A stretch of DNA of 64,000 nucleotides from Brucella pituitosa. Its GTDB lineage: Bacteria; Pseudomonadota; Alphaproteobacteria; Rhizobiales; Rhizobiaceae. A program made the translations under genes and the position numbers. Below, piece by piece: positions 54,528 to 63,611 of the stretch (within the stretch, counting starts at the first letter, position 1; each line of letters begins with the position of its first letter). The notes under the pieces are model-generated. The model saw only the letters and a program-made list of their open reading frames with translations. It ran no database searches and was not told where the DNA came from. Where the stretch lies: NCBI RefSeq assembly GCF_003049685.1, contig NZ_PYSY02000001.1:1922001-1986000 (forward strand). The letters run 5' to 3'.

Positions 54528-54545
54528 TGTTACAATTCTGTTACA
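54528..54545. promoter_or_regulatory. direct repeat TGTTACA upstream of msrPQ
   Basis: TGTTACA occurs at 54528-54534 and again at 54539-54545, an 11-bp period (one helical turn), the pattern of a tandem response-regulator site. It is about 100 nt upstream of msrP in an otherwise featureless 256-nt gap. Confidence 0.4.
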
Positions 54546-54632
54546 GCACCTCAAATCCATCAACAAAGCGTGAGCCACAATAGGGCGGCAAAATGTTCAC
54601 GATTTTGACGCCTTTGAACGGAGAAATAGGCT

Positions 54633-54674
54633 ATGATTGCGACGAATGGATTTCAAAACGATGACCAACGTTAA
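54633..54674 (+). CDS. possible 13-residue leader peptide overlapping msrP start
   Basis: ATG at 54633 (after GGAG at 54620-54623 and AGG at 54628-54630) reads [13 protein letters not shown] and stops at TAA 54672-54674, in a different frame from msrP. It overlaps both candidate msrP starts (54646, 54661), neither of which has a good ribosome-binding site of its own. Translational coupling is possible; it may also be chance. Confidence 0.3.
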   Translation: MIATNGFQNDDQR

Positions 54675-55620
54675 ATTTAGCCGCTTCTCACCTGCCCGAC
54701 TGACGGATGATCAGGTAACACCGCGCGCGTTCTACCTCCGGCGTCGCGAATTTATGGTCGGACTTGGCGCGCTGGCGGCAACCGGAATGGCCTCTGGCGC
54801 TTTCGCAGACCCACTCAAGGCCAAAGCCTCATCCTATAAGGTCGATGAAAAGCTGACGCCCAAAGAGGCCGTCACCACCTACAATAATTTCTACGAATTC
54901 GGCACCGACAAGAGCGATCCGGCTGCCAATTCGGGCGATTTCAAACCTTTGCCATGGCGCCTGACAGTCGACGGTCTTGTGAAGCAGCCGAAGGAATTCG
55001 ACATTCAGGATCTGATAGCCAAAATGCCGCTCGAAGAACGCATCTACCGGATGCGTTGCGTTGAGGCATGGTCGATGGTCATACCGTGGATCGGCTTTCC
55101 GCTGGCAAGCCTGCTTTCTCAGGTCGAACCACTTGGCTCCGCCAAATATATCGCCTTTACTGGCGTTGTCCGTCCCGAAGAAATGCCGGGACAAAAGGGA
55201 CTGTTTCAGGTTCTCGACTGGCCTTACATCGAAGGCTTGCGCCTGGACGAAGCCATGCACCCGCTGACGATCCTGTCGGTTGGCCTTTATGGTGAAACGC
55301 TTCCCAACGCCAATGGCGCACCCATCCGGCTTGTTGTTCCATGGAAATATGGCTTCAAGGGCATCAAATCGATCACCAAAATCAGCTTCGTCGAGAAACA
55401 ACCGCCAACATCATGGCAGCAGCAAGCTGCCAATGAATATGGCTTCTATGCGAATGTGAACCCGGCAGTCGATCATCCGCGCTGGAGTCAGGCCACTGAG
55501 CGCAGGATCGGTGAAGGCAGCTTCTTCGGTTCGAGCCGCCGCCCTACCCTGCCTTTCAACGGTTATGCAGAGGAAGTAGCATCGCTCTATACTGGAATGG
55601 ACCTGCAGAAGAATTACTGA
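54646..55620 (+). CDS. msrP: protein-methionine-sulfoxide reductase catalytic subunit MsrP (YedY)
   Basis: 324 residues from ATG 54646 (319 from ATG 54661; a TTG at 54637 is also in frame). Tat signal [20 protein letters not shown] near residues 31-50, then the molybdopterin sulfite-oxidase fold with the Mo-ligating Cys in [19 protein letters not shown] (Cys138). It closely follows the E. coli protein as I remember it ([26 protein letters not shown]). It repairs oxidised methionine in periplasmic proteins using electrons from MsrQ and the quinone pool. The msrQ gene starts 1 nt after its stop. Confidence 0.94.
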   Translation: MDFKTMTNVKFSRFSPARLTDDQVTPRAFYLRRREFMVGLGALAATGMASGAFADPLKAKASSYKVDEKLTPKEAVTTYNNFYEFGTDKSDPAANSGDFKPLPWRLTVDGLVKQPKEFDIQDLIAKMPLEERIYRMRCVEAWSMVIPWIGFPLASLLSQVEPLGSAKYIAFTGVVRPEEMPGQKGLFQVLDWPYIEGLRLDEAMHPLTILSVGLYGETLPNANGAPIRLVVPWKYGFKGIKSITKISFVEKQPPTSWQQQAANEYGFYANVNPAVDHPRWSQATERRIGEGSFFGSSRRPTLPFNGYAEEVASLYTGMDLQKNY

Positions 55621-55621
55621 C

Positions 55622-56272
55622 ATGGCCATCGCCAAAACCAAATCTGTGCGGGTTAATGAATTGAAGGTCTGGGGACTTTATGTCCTCGGCTTGCTTCCCG
55701 CTTTGTGGGCCTTTTATCTCGGGGCAACAGACCAGCTCGGTGCAGATCCTGTCAAAAGCTTTGAACACACGCTCGGCCTTTGGGCTCTGCGCTTCCTTAT
55801 CCTGACATTGCTCGTAACACCGATCCGCGATGTCACTGGCATCAGCCTGCTGCGTTATCGACGCGCGCTTGGCCTTCTCGCATTCTATTATGTGTTGATG
55901 CATTTTACTGTTTATATGGTGCTGGATCAGGCACTTAGCATTTCGGCTGTCGTTGCAGATATCGTCCGCAGACCCTTCATCACCATAGGCATGATCAGTC
56001 TGGCGCTTCTGGTGCCTTTGGCGCTTACTTCCAACAATTGGTCCATTCGCAAACTCGGTCGACGCTGGATCACGCTGCACAAGCTTGTCTATGTCGCCAT
56101 TGCTGGTGGTGCGATACACTTTCTAATGTCTGTTAAAAGCTGGCCCGCTGAACCAATAATCTATGCAGCGATTGTAACGGCACTGCTTTTATGGCGCGTT
56201 GGACGCCCGTTTGCCAAAGGAAGCAAGCAAGTAAGACGTCCGCGTGACGCTGCTGTAATACTCAAGAAATAA
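55622..56272 (+). CDS. msrQ: heme-binding membrane subunit MsrQ (YedZ)
   Basis: 216 residues; five to six membrane helices of the ferric reductase-like domain (VWGLYVLGLLPALWAFYLG, RRALGLLAFYYVLMHFTVYM with a likely heme His, LHKLVYVAIAGGAIHFLMSV with two His). It passes quinol electrons to MsrP across the inner membrane. Directly follows msrP with a 1-nt gap. Confidence 0.92.
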   Translation: MAIAKTKSVRVNELKVWGLYVLGLLPALWAFYLGATDQLGADPVKSFEHTLGLWALRFLILTLLVTPIRDVTGISLLRYRRALGLLAFYYVLMHFTVYMVLDQALSISAVVADIVRRPFITIGMISLALLVPLALTSNNWSIRKLGRRWITLHKLVYVAIAGGAIHFLMSVKSWPAEPIIYAAIVTALLLWRVGRPFAKGSKQVRRPRDAAVILKK

Positions 56273-56409
56273 GATATGCACTTCTTCTTTTTATAAAGTC
56301 TAATCTATCAGATAAATCGCCTTTCCTGCAGGATAGGCGATGACATTCCAATGCAAATCATGTCAGTATCGCTGCAACTTCGGCAAATGAAGCGCCAAGC
56401 GAATACGGG

Positions 56410-57411
56410 ATGTCCATGTCTTCTATATTGAAATCAAAAACCGTCCGTATCATAGGCAAACTGGTCTTCATCTTATTCGTTATCATCTTTGCAATCTGGG
56501 CCAGTTTCGCGATGTGGTTCCAGCTGCCCTTCGGCAATGCCGTGCGCGGCTCAATTATCGCAGCCTGGCTCTTCATCGCAGTTTGGGTCATCGCGGGGGA
56601 GCGCCAGTTCTTTTGTCTGCGCAAGCGGCTTTTTTTCTGCCTGCTTGTGCTCGCCTTCCTTGGCTGGTGGGCAACCATCCGCCCTTCGCTCGATCGCATC
56701 TGGGCTCCCGAAGTCGCACGCACCGTCACGGGCAAGGTGGATGGCGATCAGGTCACTCTTTTCAACGTCCGGGATTTCGACTGGCGAACGCCAGAGGACT
56801 TCACGCCAGTCTGGAAAGACGAAACTTACGACCTCAGCAAGATAAACTCAGTCGATGTCTATCTGTCCTATTGGACAGGACCGGCGATTGCCCACACGCT
56901 CCTGTCCTTCGGTTTTGAAGATGGGCGGCATGTCGTCTTTTCCGGTGAGATCCGCAAGGAACATCACGAGGTTTATTCCGCGATCGGCGGCTTCTTCCGT
57001 GAATTCGAGCTGGCCATGATTGCAGCTGAAGAAAGTGACATCGTTTTCCTGCGCACCAATGTGCGGAAAGAAGATGTCTATCGCTACCGCGTGAATCTGC
57101 CCCCGGCAGATGCCCGCGAATTGTTTCTCTCTTATGTGGAAATGGGAAACGAACTGGCGTCTACACCCAAGTTCTATAATACGCTGAGCGCCAATTGCAC
57201 GACGATCATTTTCACAATGGCGCGTCTGCTCGACCCGACATTCCCCTTCGATTACCGTATTCTCTTGTCCGGCTATCTGCCGGGTTATCTCTATGACCAT
57301 GGCTGGCTCGAAAACAATGGCACGCTTGAAGAGATAGAGAAGCGTGCATCTATCGATAAAAAAGCACAGGCAGGTGGACGAGAAGGTTATTCGGAGCGGA
57401 TACGCCAATAA
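56410..57411 (+). CDS. DUF4105 domain protein
   Basis: 333 residues. Two or three N-terminal membrane segments (VRIIGKLVFILFVIIFAIWA, GSIIAAWLFIAVWVIAG, LFFCLLVLAFLGWWATI) and a C-terminal periplasmic DUF4105 domain (VSIDVYL-like start, YWTGPAIAHTLLSFGFEDGRHVVFS, SANCTTIIFTMARLLDPTFP with the conserved Asn-Cys). The family includes the Lnb-type lipoprotein-modifying domain, an inference only. It is separated from msrPQ by 137 nt. Confidence 0.78.
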   Translation: MSMSSILKSKTVRIIGKLVFILFVIIFAIWASFAMWFQLPFGNAVRGSIIAAWLFIAVWVIAGERQFFCLRKRLFFCLLVLAFLGWWATIRPSLDRIWAPEVARTVTGKVDGDQVTLFNVRDFDWRTPEDFTPVWKDETYDLSKINSVDVYLSYWTGPAIAHTLLSFGFEDGRHVVFSGEIRKEHHEVYSAIGGFFREFELAMIAAEESDIVFLRTNVRKEDVYRYRVNLPPADARELFLSYVEMGNELASTPKFYNTLSANCTTIIFTMARLLDPTFPFDYRILLSGYLPGYLYDHGWLENNGTLEEIEKRASIDKKAQAGGREGYSERIRQ

Positions 57412-57413
57412 AA

Positions 57414-57433
57414 AACCCCGCTTGCACGGGGTT
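57414..57433 (-). terminator. terminator between DUF4105 and RidA genes
   Basis: AACCCCG (57414-57420) / CGGGGTT (57427-57433) with loop CTTGCA. On the minus strand it is followed by a run of T's (AAAAAA on plus), making a good terminator for the leftward RidA gene; it may also help end the rightward DUF4105 transcript. Confidence 0.8.
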
Positions 57434-57473
57434 CATTAGAGCGCATCACAACGATAATCACATGACCTGCTGA

Positions 57474-57818
57474 TTAAATTGCAGCAGTGATAATGATCTC
57501 GACTTTGTAGTCAGGAGTTGCGAGTGCTGCTTCACCGGTCGCGCGCGCTGGTGTGTTGGCCTTGTCGACCCAGCTGTCCCAGACCGCGTTCATTTCCGCG
57601 AAGTCCTTCATGTCAGCGAGCCAGATGATGGCCTGCAGGATCTTCGACTTGTCGGAGCCAGCGGCCGCGAGAAGACGATCAACTTCAACCAGAACAGCCT
57701 TGGTCTGATCGGTCACGCTTGTGCCCGGAGCACCGACCTGGCCAGCGAGATAAACGGTATTGCCGTGAACAACGGCCTGGCTCATACGTGGTCCGACTTC
57801 GATACGACGGATGCTCAT
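57474..57818 (-). CDS. RidA-family protein
   Basis: 114 residues; YjgF/YER057c/UK114 fold (IRRIEVGPRMSQAVVHGNTVYLAGQVG at the start; PARATGEAALATPDYKVEIIITAA at the end). The family removes reactive enamine/imine intermediates. The Arg that binds the carboxylate in archetypal RidA (about residue 105) corresponds to the ARATGEAAL block, so deaminase activity is plausible but not certain. Monocistronic, with a terminator. Confidence 0.88.
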   Translation of the reverse strand: MSIRRIEVGPRMSQAVVHGNTVYLAGQVGAPGTSVTDQTKAVLVEVDRLLAAAGSDKSKILQAIIWLADMKDFAEMNAVWDSWVDKANTPARATGEAALATPDYKVEIIITAAI

Positions 57819-58020
57819 GGTGAACTCCTCTCATGACTGCTGCGGAAATGGTCCCGCTTTTTGAAAATGTTGCGCATCCTTATTAAAGCCCCTGCCCGCT
57901 TTGGCAATGCCTGATCGCAGTATGAAGCACACAATTCCATCGAAAATGCCCGCAACATCCCTCACACTCGCCTACAATAAAGTGCAGTGCTATGATCACC
58001 CTGAATGGGATGGAGCCACC

Positions 58021-58432
58021 ATGACCAAAGACAATGCAGTGAATGCAGATGACGACAAAGAACCCTCACAATTGATCGATGCGCGGATCAGGGAACTTGC
58101 AGACTGGGCGTGGCGAAACGCTTGCCAAGGTCAGAACCATTATCAGACAGGCCGATCCGGAGATCATTGAAGAGTGGAAGTGGCGCGGTGTGCCGGTCTG
58201 GTCGCACACGGGTATTATCTGTACGGGCGAGACTTATAAAAGCATCGTAAAGCTGACCTTTGCCAAAGGTGCATCCCTTGCGGACCCGTCTGCTCTCTTA
58301 AACTCAAGCCTCGAAGGCAATGTGAGACGAGCAATCGATATTCACGAAAACGAAGCCATCAATGAAGATGCATTGCAAGTGCTCGTCCGCGCAGCCATTG
58401 TACTCAACAAAGCGAAACCACCCCGCCGTTAG
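58021..58432 (+). pseudogene. DUF1801 protein gene with a single-base frameshift
   Basis: The 5' part from ATG 58021 (GGAG at good spacing) encodes MTKDNAVNADDDKEPSQLID, then ARIRELADW, and continues to a stop at 58170 in a non-conserved frame. The conserved DUF1801 body (RGETLAKVRTIIRQADPEII, EEWKWRGVPVWSHTGIICTG, ETYKSIVKLTFAKGASL) is in the +1 frame. Deleting one G from the GGG at 58106-58108 joins the halves as ...ELADW-RGETLAK..., giving a 136-residue intact protein. Either a real frameshift or a sequencing/assembly error in the G run. Function of DUF1801 is unknown. Confidence 0.75.
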
Positions 58433-58479
58433 TCATAATTGGCTTGATCACATGTTTGCGTGGAATGCCCTTGTGGGAA

Positions 58480-58508
58480 TTGACTCTTGATGCCCCTGCT
58501 CTTATAAG
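58480..58508 (+). promoter_or_regulatory. sigma70-type promoter of rpmH
   Basis: TTGACT (58480-58485), 17-nt spacer, TATAAG (58503-58508). A near-consensus promoter about 122 nt upstream of rpmH, fitting a highly expressed ribosomal-protein gene. The long leader before rpmH contains no gene. Confidence 0.65.
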
Positions 58509-58629
58509 CCGCACCACGTTCGCCCGCACGGGTCAACGGATAGTTTGTGCTGTCCGATCCGCGAGGGAATGAACTAGCTCCTGTTCAAAGACAGAACCAA
58601 GAAGGGCCGCACACCGCGGTATTAAATAA

Positions 58630-58764
58630 ATGAAGCGCACTTTCCAGCCATCCAATCTCGTCCGCAAGCGTCGTCACGGTTTCCGTGCGCGCATGGCAAC
58701 TGCCGGCGGCCGCAAGGTTCTTGCCGCTCGCCGTTCGCGCGGCCGCAAGCGGCTTTCCGCTTAA
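58630..58764 (+). CDS. rpmH: 50S ribosomal protein L34
   Basis: 44 residues, too short for most ORF lists: [20 protein letters not shown] then [24 protein letters not shown]. The family's Arg/Lys-rich composition and length are exact. It heads the conserved cluster rpmH-rnpA-yidC-engB. The promoter at 58480 drives it. Confidence 0.96.
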   Translation: MKRTFQPSNLVRKRRHGFRARMATAGGRKVLAARRSRGRKRLSA

Positions 58765-58799
58765 TCTTTCCCCGCGCGACCAGCGCGGTGAACAAAGAT

Positions 58800-59225
58800 A
58801 TGAAAAAGCAGAAACAAATACTCCGCCTTCGCAAGAGAGCGGAGTTTTTGTCTGTAAGGAATGGTGAAAAACGGCGTGGTCCACTGTTTCTTCTGGAAGT
58901 CCGGAAACGTTCTGAAGAAGAATCTGAAGCTGCCAAAATCGGCGAAAAACCCCGCGCAGGCTTCACTGTCACCAAGAAAAACGGCAATGCAGTGATACGA
59001 AATCGTATCCGACGCAGGTTGCGAGAAGCGGTTCGTTGTCACGTGGGGCGTGACATGGCGGCTTCGACAGACTATGTGATCGTAGCACGCGAGCAGGCAC
59101 TCACTGCGCCCTTTTCGCAACTGACCGCAGAACTCTCCAAACGCTTAAAAGCTACGGATGGGCGGCGGGACGAAAAGAAACGCCGAACGGAAAGACCGGA
59201 ATCAGGACCCGTCAATGGAAAATAA
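58800..59225 (+). CDS. rnpA: ribonuclease P protein component
   Basis: 141 residues from the ATG at 58800 (a GTG at 58788 is also in frame). The conserved RNR motif is in [20 protein letters not shown] near residue 60; LRKRAEFL at the N-terminus is typical. It binds RNase P RNA and helps pre-tRNA 5' processing. The C-terminal tail ([20 protein letters not shown]) is basic and longer than in many relatives. The 3' end overlaps yidC by 11 nt. Confidence 0.92.
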   Translation: MKKQKQILRLRKRAEFLSVRNGEKRRGPLFLLEVRKRSEEESEAAKIGEKPRAGFTVTKKNGNAVIRNRIRRRLREAVRCHVGRDMAASTDYVIVAREQALTAPFSQLTAELSKRLKATDGRRDEKKRRTERPESGPVNGK

Positions 59226-61035
59226 TCGTAATTTCTTCATCACCATTGCCCTGTCCATCCTCGTATTAACGCTGTGGCAAGTATTCTATCTGGGGCCGAA
59301 AACGGAAGCCCAGCGGGAGCAGACACGCATTGAGGAGCAGCAGCGCCAGACCCAGCAAGCCACACAGAGTGGTGCTCAGGGTGACACCCCACAGATGCCC
59401 GGCACGTCCGGCGCGATCCCCGGCCACAGCGATGGCGTAGCCGCAGGCGGTACACTGACCCGCGAAGCTGCTGCAGCGCAGTCGCAGCGCGTTGAAATCG
59501 ACACAGCCTCGCTGCGCGGTTCTATCAACCTGACCGGTGCACGTCTCGATGATCTCTATCTCAAGAAGTATCACGAGACCGTTGACGACAAGTCCCCTGA
59601 AATCGAACTGCTCGCACCATCGGGTCTCAAGCAGGGTTATTTCGTTGAACTCGGTTTCACCGGCAACGAAGCAACCGGTGAAGTTCCCGGTCCGAACACT
59701 GTCTGGACCGTTGAAGGCAACAACAAGCTGACGGCATCGACGCCTGTTACGCTGACCTTCACCAACGACAAAGACATCACATTCAAGCGCGTCATCTCGG
59801 TTGACGATGCTTACATGTTCGAAGTTGACGACACGGTCACCAACAACACCGGCGCCCCGATCTCGCTTGCTTCTTATGGCCGCGTAACGCGTTTCAACCA
59901 GCCTGAGCATGCAAGCGCTACCTATGTTCTCCATGAAGGCCTTATCGGCGTCATGGGCCAGGACGGCCTTCAGGAAATCAAGTATTCCAAGGTCGAAGAC
60001 GACAAGGATATTTCATTCAAGGACGTGACTGGCGGCTGGGTCGGCATCACCGACAAGTATTGGGCCGCAACGCTCGTACCTCCGCAGAACGAAAAGTTCA
60101 CAGCACGCTTCTCGCACTTCACCGATAACACTCCGCGCTACCAGTCGGATTTCCTCAGCGCACCGATCACAGTTGCCGCTGGTGAAGCCAGCACCATCAA
60201 GAACCACGTTTTTGCTGGCGCCAAGGTCGTTTCGGACATCAAGAACTACGAAGAAAAGCTCGGCATCAAGCAGTTTGAACTGCTGATCGACTGGGGCTGG
60301 TTCTACTTCATTACCAAGCCGATGTTCTATCTCATCGACTGGATCTACAAGTTCTCCGGCAATTTCGGCGTCGCCATTCTGGTTGTCACCGTTCTGCTCA
60401 AGGCCCTGTTCTTCCCGCTCGCCAACAAGTCGTACAAGTCGATGGCGCGTATGAAGCTGGTGCAGCCGAAGATGACTGAAATCCGCGAGAAATATGCGGA
60501 TGACAAGATGAAGCAGCAGCAGGAAATGATGCAGCTCTACAAGCAGGAAAAGATCAATCCGCTTGCAGGTTGCTGGCCAGTGTTGGTTCAGATTCCGGTG
60601 TTCTTCGCACTCTATAAGGTTCTGTACGTCACCATCGAAATGCGCCATGCGCCATTCTTTGGCTGGATTCAGGATCTTGCAGCACCCGATCCAACATCGA
60701 TCTTCAACCTGTTCGGCCTTCTGCCATTCGCAGTTCCGGCGTTCCTGATGATCGGCGTTTGGCCGCTGATTATGGGCATCACCATGTTCCTGCAGATGCG
60801 CATGAACCCGACGCCTCCGGATCCAACACAGGCGATGATCTTCACCTGGATGCCGATCATCTTCACCTTCATGCTGGCATCGTTCCCAGCAGGTCTCGTG
60901 ATTTACTGGGCATGGAACAACACGCTTTCGATTACCCAGCAGGGCATCATCATGAAGCGTCAGGGTGTTAAAATCGAACTTTTTGACAACCTGAAAGACC
61001 TCTTCAAGCGAAAGCCGAAAGAGGCGAAGAAGTAA
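59215..61035 (+). CDS. yidC: membrane protein insertase YidC
   Basis: 606 residues from the ATG at 59215 (AGGA at good spacing; the frame open from 59158 lies inside rnpA). N-terminal helix ([20 protein letters not shown]), a large periplasmic domain (about 45-355), and the conserved five-helix core ([60 protein letters not shown]). The hydrophilic groove Arg lies in the first core segment ([12 protein letters not shown] region). It inserts and folds inner-membrane proteins with or without SecYEG. Fourth block of the rpmH cluster. Confidence 0.95.
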   Translation: MENNRNFFITIALSILVLTLWQVFYLGPKTEAQREQTRIEEQQRQTQQATQSGAQGDTPQMPGTSGAIPGHSDGVAAGGTLTREAAAAQSQRVEIDTASLRGSINLTGARLDDLYLKKYHETVDDKSPEIELLAPSGLKQGYFVELGFTGNEATGEVPGPNTVWTVEGNNKLTASTPVTLTFTNDKDITFKRVISVDDAYMFEVDDTVTNNTGAPISLASYGRVTRFNQPEHASATYVLHEGLIGVMGQDGLQEIKYSKVEDDKDISFKDVTGGWVGITDKYWAATLVPPQNEKFTARFSHFTDNTPRYQSDFLSAPITVAAGEASTIKNHVFAGAKVVSDIKNYEEKLGIKQFELLIDWGWFYFITKPMFYLIDWIYKFSGNFGVAILVVTVLLKALFFPLANKSYKSMARMKLVQPKMTEIREKYADDKMKQQQEMMQLYKQEKINPLAGCWPVLVQIPVFFALYKVLYVTIEMRHAPFFGWIQDLAAPDPTSIFNLFGLLPFAVPAFLMIGVWPLIMGITMFLQMRMNPTPPDPTQAMIFTWMPIIFTFMLASFPAGLVIYWAWNNTLSITQQGIIMKRQGVKIELFDNLKDLFKRKPKEAKK

Positions 61036-61041
61036 AACGAC

Positions 61042-61071
61042 AAAAAGCCCCGCACTCGCGGGGCTTTTTTT
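61042..61071 (+). terminator. intrinsic terminator after yidC
   Basis: AGCCCCGC (61046-61053) / GCGGGGCT (61058-61065), ACTC loop, followed by TTTTTT. It sits 6 nt after the yidC stop and separates yidC from engB, though engB may be read through or have its own promoter. Confidence 0.88.
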
Positions 61072-61156
61072 GTGCTGGTTGATCCAGAGCGGTTGACAAT
61101 GCAGCGCGTAACATTGATGCGTGTATTCTTTAGAGTACACCATCAGGAAGACCACA

Positions 61157-61870
61157 TTGAGCGATCAGGACAAAAAGCAGGCAGCAGCCCAGTTAGCAGC
61201 AGATGCGACCCGCGCAGCACACGCAGCTTTGGTCGAAGAAGGGCGCTTGCTCTTCAAGAAATCGTGGATCTTCATCCGTGGCGTGCCTTCGATGAAATTT
61301 CTGCCACTGGAAGGTCCGGTTGAAATTGCTTTTGCCGGGCGGTCAAATGTCGGCAAATCTTCGCTCATCAATGCGATTGTCGGCAAAAAAGCACTCGCCC
61401 GTACATCGAACACGCCGGGCCGTACACAGGAACTGAACTATTTCGTTCCCGATGGTTATTCGGGGGAGAATGGTGACCTCCCGCCATTGGCACTGGTTGA
61501 TATGCCGGGCTACGGCTTTGCTGAAGCACCAAAAGCCCATGTCGATGCGTGGACGCGTCTCGTCTTCGATTATCTTCGCGGCCGCACGACACTAAAGCGC
61601 GTCTATCTGCTGATCGACTCCCGCCATGGCATCAAGAAGAACGATGCGGAAGTGCTTGACCTGCTCGACAAGGCCGCGGTTTCTTATCAGATCGTGCTGA
61701 CCAAGATCGATAAGATCAAGGCCGCGGGCATTCCTCGTCTGTTGGAAGAAACCCATGCGCTTACCAAAAAGCGTGCGGCCTGCTTCCCCGGTATCATCAC
61801 GACCTCATCGGAAAAAGGCCTCGGCCTTGATGAGTTGCGTGCTGCTATCGCGCTTGTCGCGAAGGAATAG
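61157..61870 (+). CDS. engB: ribosome biogenesis GTP-binding protein EngB
   Basis: 237 residues from a TTG at 61157 (AGGAAG 6 nt upstream; the GTG at 61121 has no site). YihA/YsxC-type small GTPase: Walker [17 protein letters not shown] near residue 66, switch-region [12 protein letters not shown]3 [11 protein letters not shown] near residue 117, and [10 protein letters not shown] (G4). It assists 50S assembly. The N-terminal 40 residues are alphaproteobacterial-type. Convergent with the histidine phosphatase gene, 1 nt apart. Confidence 0.92.
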   Translation: MSDQDKKQAAAQLAADATRAAHAALVEEGRLLFKKSWIFIRGVPSMKFLPLEGPVEIAFAGRSNVGKSSLINAIVGKKALARTSNTPGRTQELNYFVPDGYSGENGDLPPLALVDMPGYGFAEAPKAHVDAWTRLVFDYLRGRTTLKRVYLLIDSRHGIKKNDAEVLDLLDKAAVSYQIVLTKIDKIKAAGIPRLLEETHALTKKRAACFPGIITTSSEKGLGLDELRAAIALVAKE

Positions 61871-61871
61871 A

Positions 61872-62474
61872 CTAGTTCGGACAGCTTGCCGACTGATTGT
61901 TTAGTCCCTGCTTGAGCTGTTCAAATCGCGTGGTGGTTTTTGCGCCATCGCGCGTGATACGCAGAACATACATGCTGTCAAAGTCTTCGCCCGGCCACTT
62001 TGGCACGAGAGCCTTATCGGCACCGCTGTCCTTCACGATATTTTTGGCAAGCTTTACAAGCTGCTTGTGCTCCCAGCTGACCAGCACAGTGGCGTTCCGG
62101 TAGTCGGGCTGCGCGAGGGTCGCTTGCAGCTCCTCAATGTCCTTGAAGCCGAAGCGCGTATCGACGGGCATTCCAAACTTGATGGCCGTCGGCTCAACCG
62201 TGGCAAGCGGACGATTATAGGAATAGATCGCGCCCTTATCTTCCTTCAGTTGCGCCGGGTTGGGCGCAAAAATGAAATCCGGTTTGCCGAATTTTTGCTC
62301 AATCACCGCAGGCAGTTTCAGCGCACGGTTCAGGCCCTGGCAATTGAGTTGCCCCAAACCCTGCTCCGGCTTTTCGCCATGTCGTAACATGATAATGGTT
62401 TCAGTCGTCGAGGCTGCCTGCGACACACCTATGCCTGCCAGAAAAATCAAAGCCGTGAAAACTGTCCGCCGCAT
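61872..62474 (-). CDS. secreted histidine-phosphatase-family protein
   Basis: 200 residues from the ATG at 62474 (GGAG 7 nt upstream). Signal peptide (RRTVFTALIFLAGIGVSQAAS) then the phosphoglycerate-mutase-like signature IIMLRHGEKP with the nucleophilic His near residue 34. VSWEHKQLVKLAKNI supplies the second His. The C-terminal acidic motif is less clear. Periplasmic phosphatase of unknown substrate. It overlaps nothing but lies tail-to-tail with engB. Confidence 0.83.
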   Translation of the reverse strand: MRRTVFTALIFLAGIGVSQAASTTETIIMLRHGEKPEQGLGQLNCQGLNRALKLPAVIEQKFGKPDFIFAPNPAQLKEDKGAIYSYNRPLATVEPTAIKFGMPVDTRFGFKDIEELQATLAQPDYRNATVLVSWEHKQLVKLAKNIVKDSGADKALVPKWPGEDFDSMYVLRITRDGAKTTTRFEQLKQGLNNQSASCPN

Positions 62475-62663
62475 TGAACCACTCCATTCGAGAGCATGTG
62501 TTATGCGCAATCTTCTCGCGCACTCATAGGATTTTAATTGGGCGATCTTTGGCAACGCGTTCAAATATTCGCGAACAAACAATGGAAAACCGTTTTACAG
62601 AACAGTGCATATTGCTTAGAAAAGCCTGCCTCTCTTGCCCTGTCGCCAGCCATGGAGCCCGCG

Positions 62664-63554
62664 ATGACGACTCTTGAAAATCCTGAAATGCAAGCGCAAC
62701 TCCTGTCCGCAGCTCTGCCGTATATGCAGCGCTACGAAAACAAGAATGTCGTGGTGAAATATGGCGGTCACGCCATGGGTAACCCGGAACTGGGCAAGGC
62801 CTTTGCCCGAGATATCGCGCTTCTGAAGCAGTCAGGCATCAATCCGATTGTCGTTCATGGCGGTGGGCCACAGATTCAGGCAATGCTGACGAAGCTCGGC
62901 ATCGAATCGCGCTTTGAAGGCGGTCTTCGTGTCACCGACGAGAAGACGGTTGAAGTGGTGGAAATGGTTCTCGCCGGTTCCATCAACAAGGAAATCGTCG
63001 CCCTTATCAATGCCGAAGGCGAATGGGCCATCGGTCTCTGCGGCAAAGACGGTAACATGGTTTTCGCACGCAAGGCGCACAAAACGGTTGTCGATCCGGA
63101 TTCCAACATCGAAAAAGTGCTTGATCTTGGCTTCGTTGGTGAACCAGCAGAAGTTGACCGCACGCTTCTCGATCTTCTGGCGCGTTCGGAAATGATCCCG
63201 GTTATAGCACCCGTTGCACCCGGTCGCGACGGTCACACCTACAATATCAACGCCGACACCTTTGCAGGCGCTATCGCTGGCGCGCTGGCTGCAACGCGTC
63301 TTCTGTTCCTCACCGACGTCCCGGGCGTTCTCGACAAGGACAAGAAGCTCATCAAGGAGCTTTCGGTTGCGGATGCACAGGCGCTGATCAAGGACGGCAC
63401 GATTTCTGGCGGCATGATCCCGAAGGTCGAAACCTGCATCGATGCGATCCGTCGCGGCGTTGAAGGCGTTGTTATTCTTAACGGCAAGACACCGCATTCC
63501 GTGCTGCTTGAGCTTTTCACCGAACACGGTGCCGGCACGCTCATTGTGCCATAA
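62664..63554 (+). CDS. argB: acetylglutamate kinase
   Basis: 296 residues. Phosphorylates N-acetyl-L-glutamate in arginine synthesis. KYGGHAM near residue 33 with [12 protein letters not shown] near residue 60 (glycine-rich ATP/substrate loops), AGSINKEIV, and [20 protein letters not shown] at the C-terminus. From memory it is nearly identical to Brucella ArgB. The start at 62664 follows GGAG at 6-nt spacing; the ATG at 62652 overlaps that site and the frame open from 62538 is non-conserved. Confidence 0.96.
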   Translation: MTTLENPEMQAQLLSAALPYMQRYENKNVVVKYGGHAMGNPELGKAFARDIALLKQSGINPIVVHGGGPQIQAMLTKLGIESRFEGGLRVTDEKTVEVVEMVLAGSINKEIVALINAEGEWAIGLCGKDGNMVFARKAHKTVVDPDSNIEKVLDLGFVGEPAEVDRTLLDLLARSEMIPVIAPVAPGRDGHTYNINADTFAGAIAGALAATRLLFLTDVPGVLDKDKKLIKELSVADAQALIKDGTISGGMIPKVETCIDAIRRGVEGVVILNGKTPHSVLLELFTEHGAGTLIVP

Positions 63555-63560
63555 TCAGTT

Positions 63561-63583
63561 AGCCGCCTTCGGGCGGCTTTTTC
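63561..63583 (+). terminator. intrinsic terminator after argB
   Basis: AGCCGCC (63561-63567) / GGCGGCT (63572-63578) with a stable TTCG loop, followed by TTTTC. Ends argB transcription 7 nt after its stop. Confidence 0.9.
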
Positions 63584-63611
63584 TTGGCCCGCCTTCGTGA
63601 CATAAAGACTT

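Noticed and set aside
57901-58170. 89-codon frame as a separate gene
   Set aside because: Only codons from 58021 match the DUF1801 start; the C-terminal part is out of frame with the conserved body, so it is treated as the 5' half of a frameshifted gene.
58788-58799. GTG start for rnpA at 58788
   Set aside because: It adds MNKD before the conserved start with no ribosome-binding site; ATG 58800 is preferred although the evidence is slight.
60013-61155. 380-codon open frame antisense to yidC
   Set aside because: YidC is conserved throughout; the antisense product is His/Glu-rich with no domain, a typical shadow.
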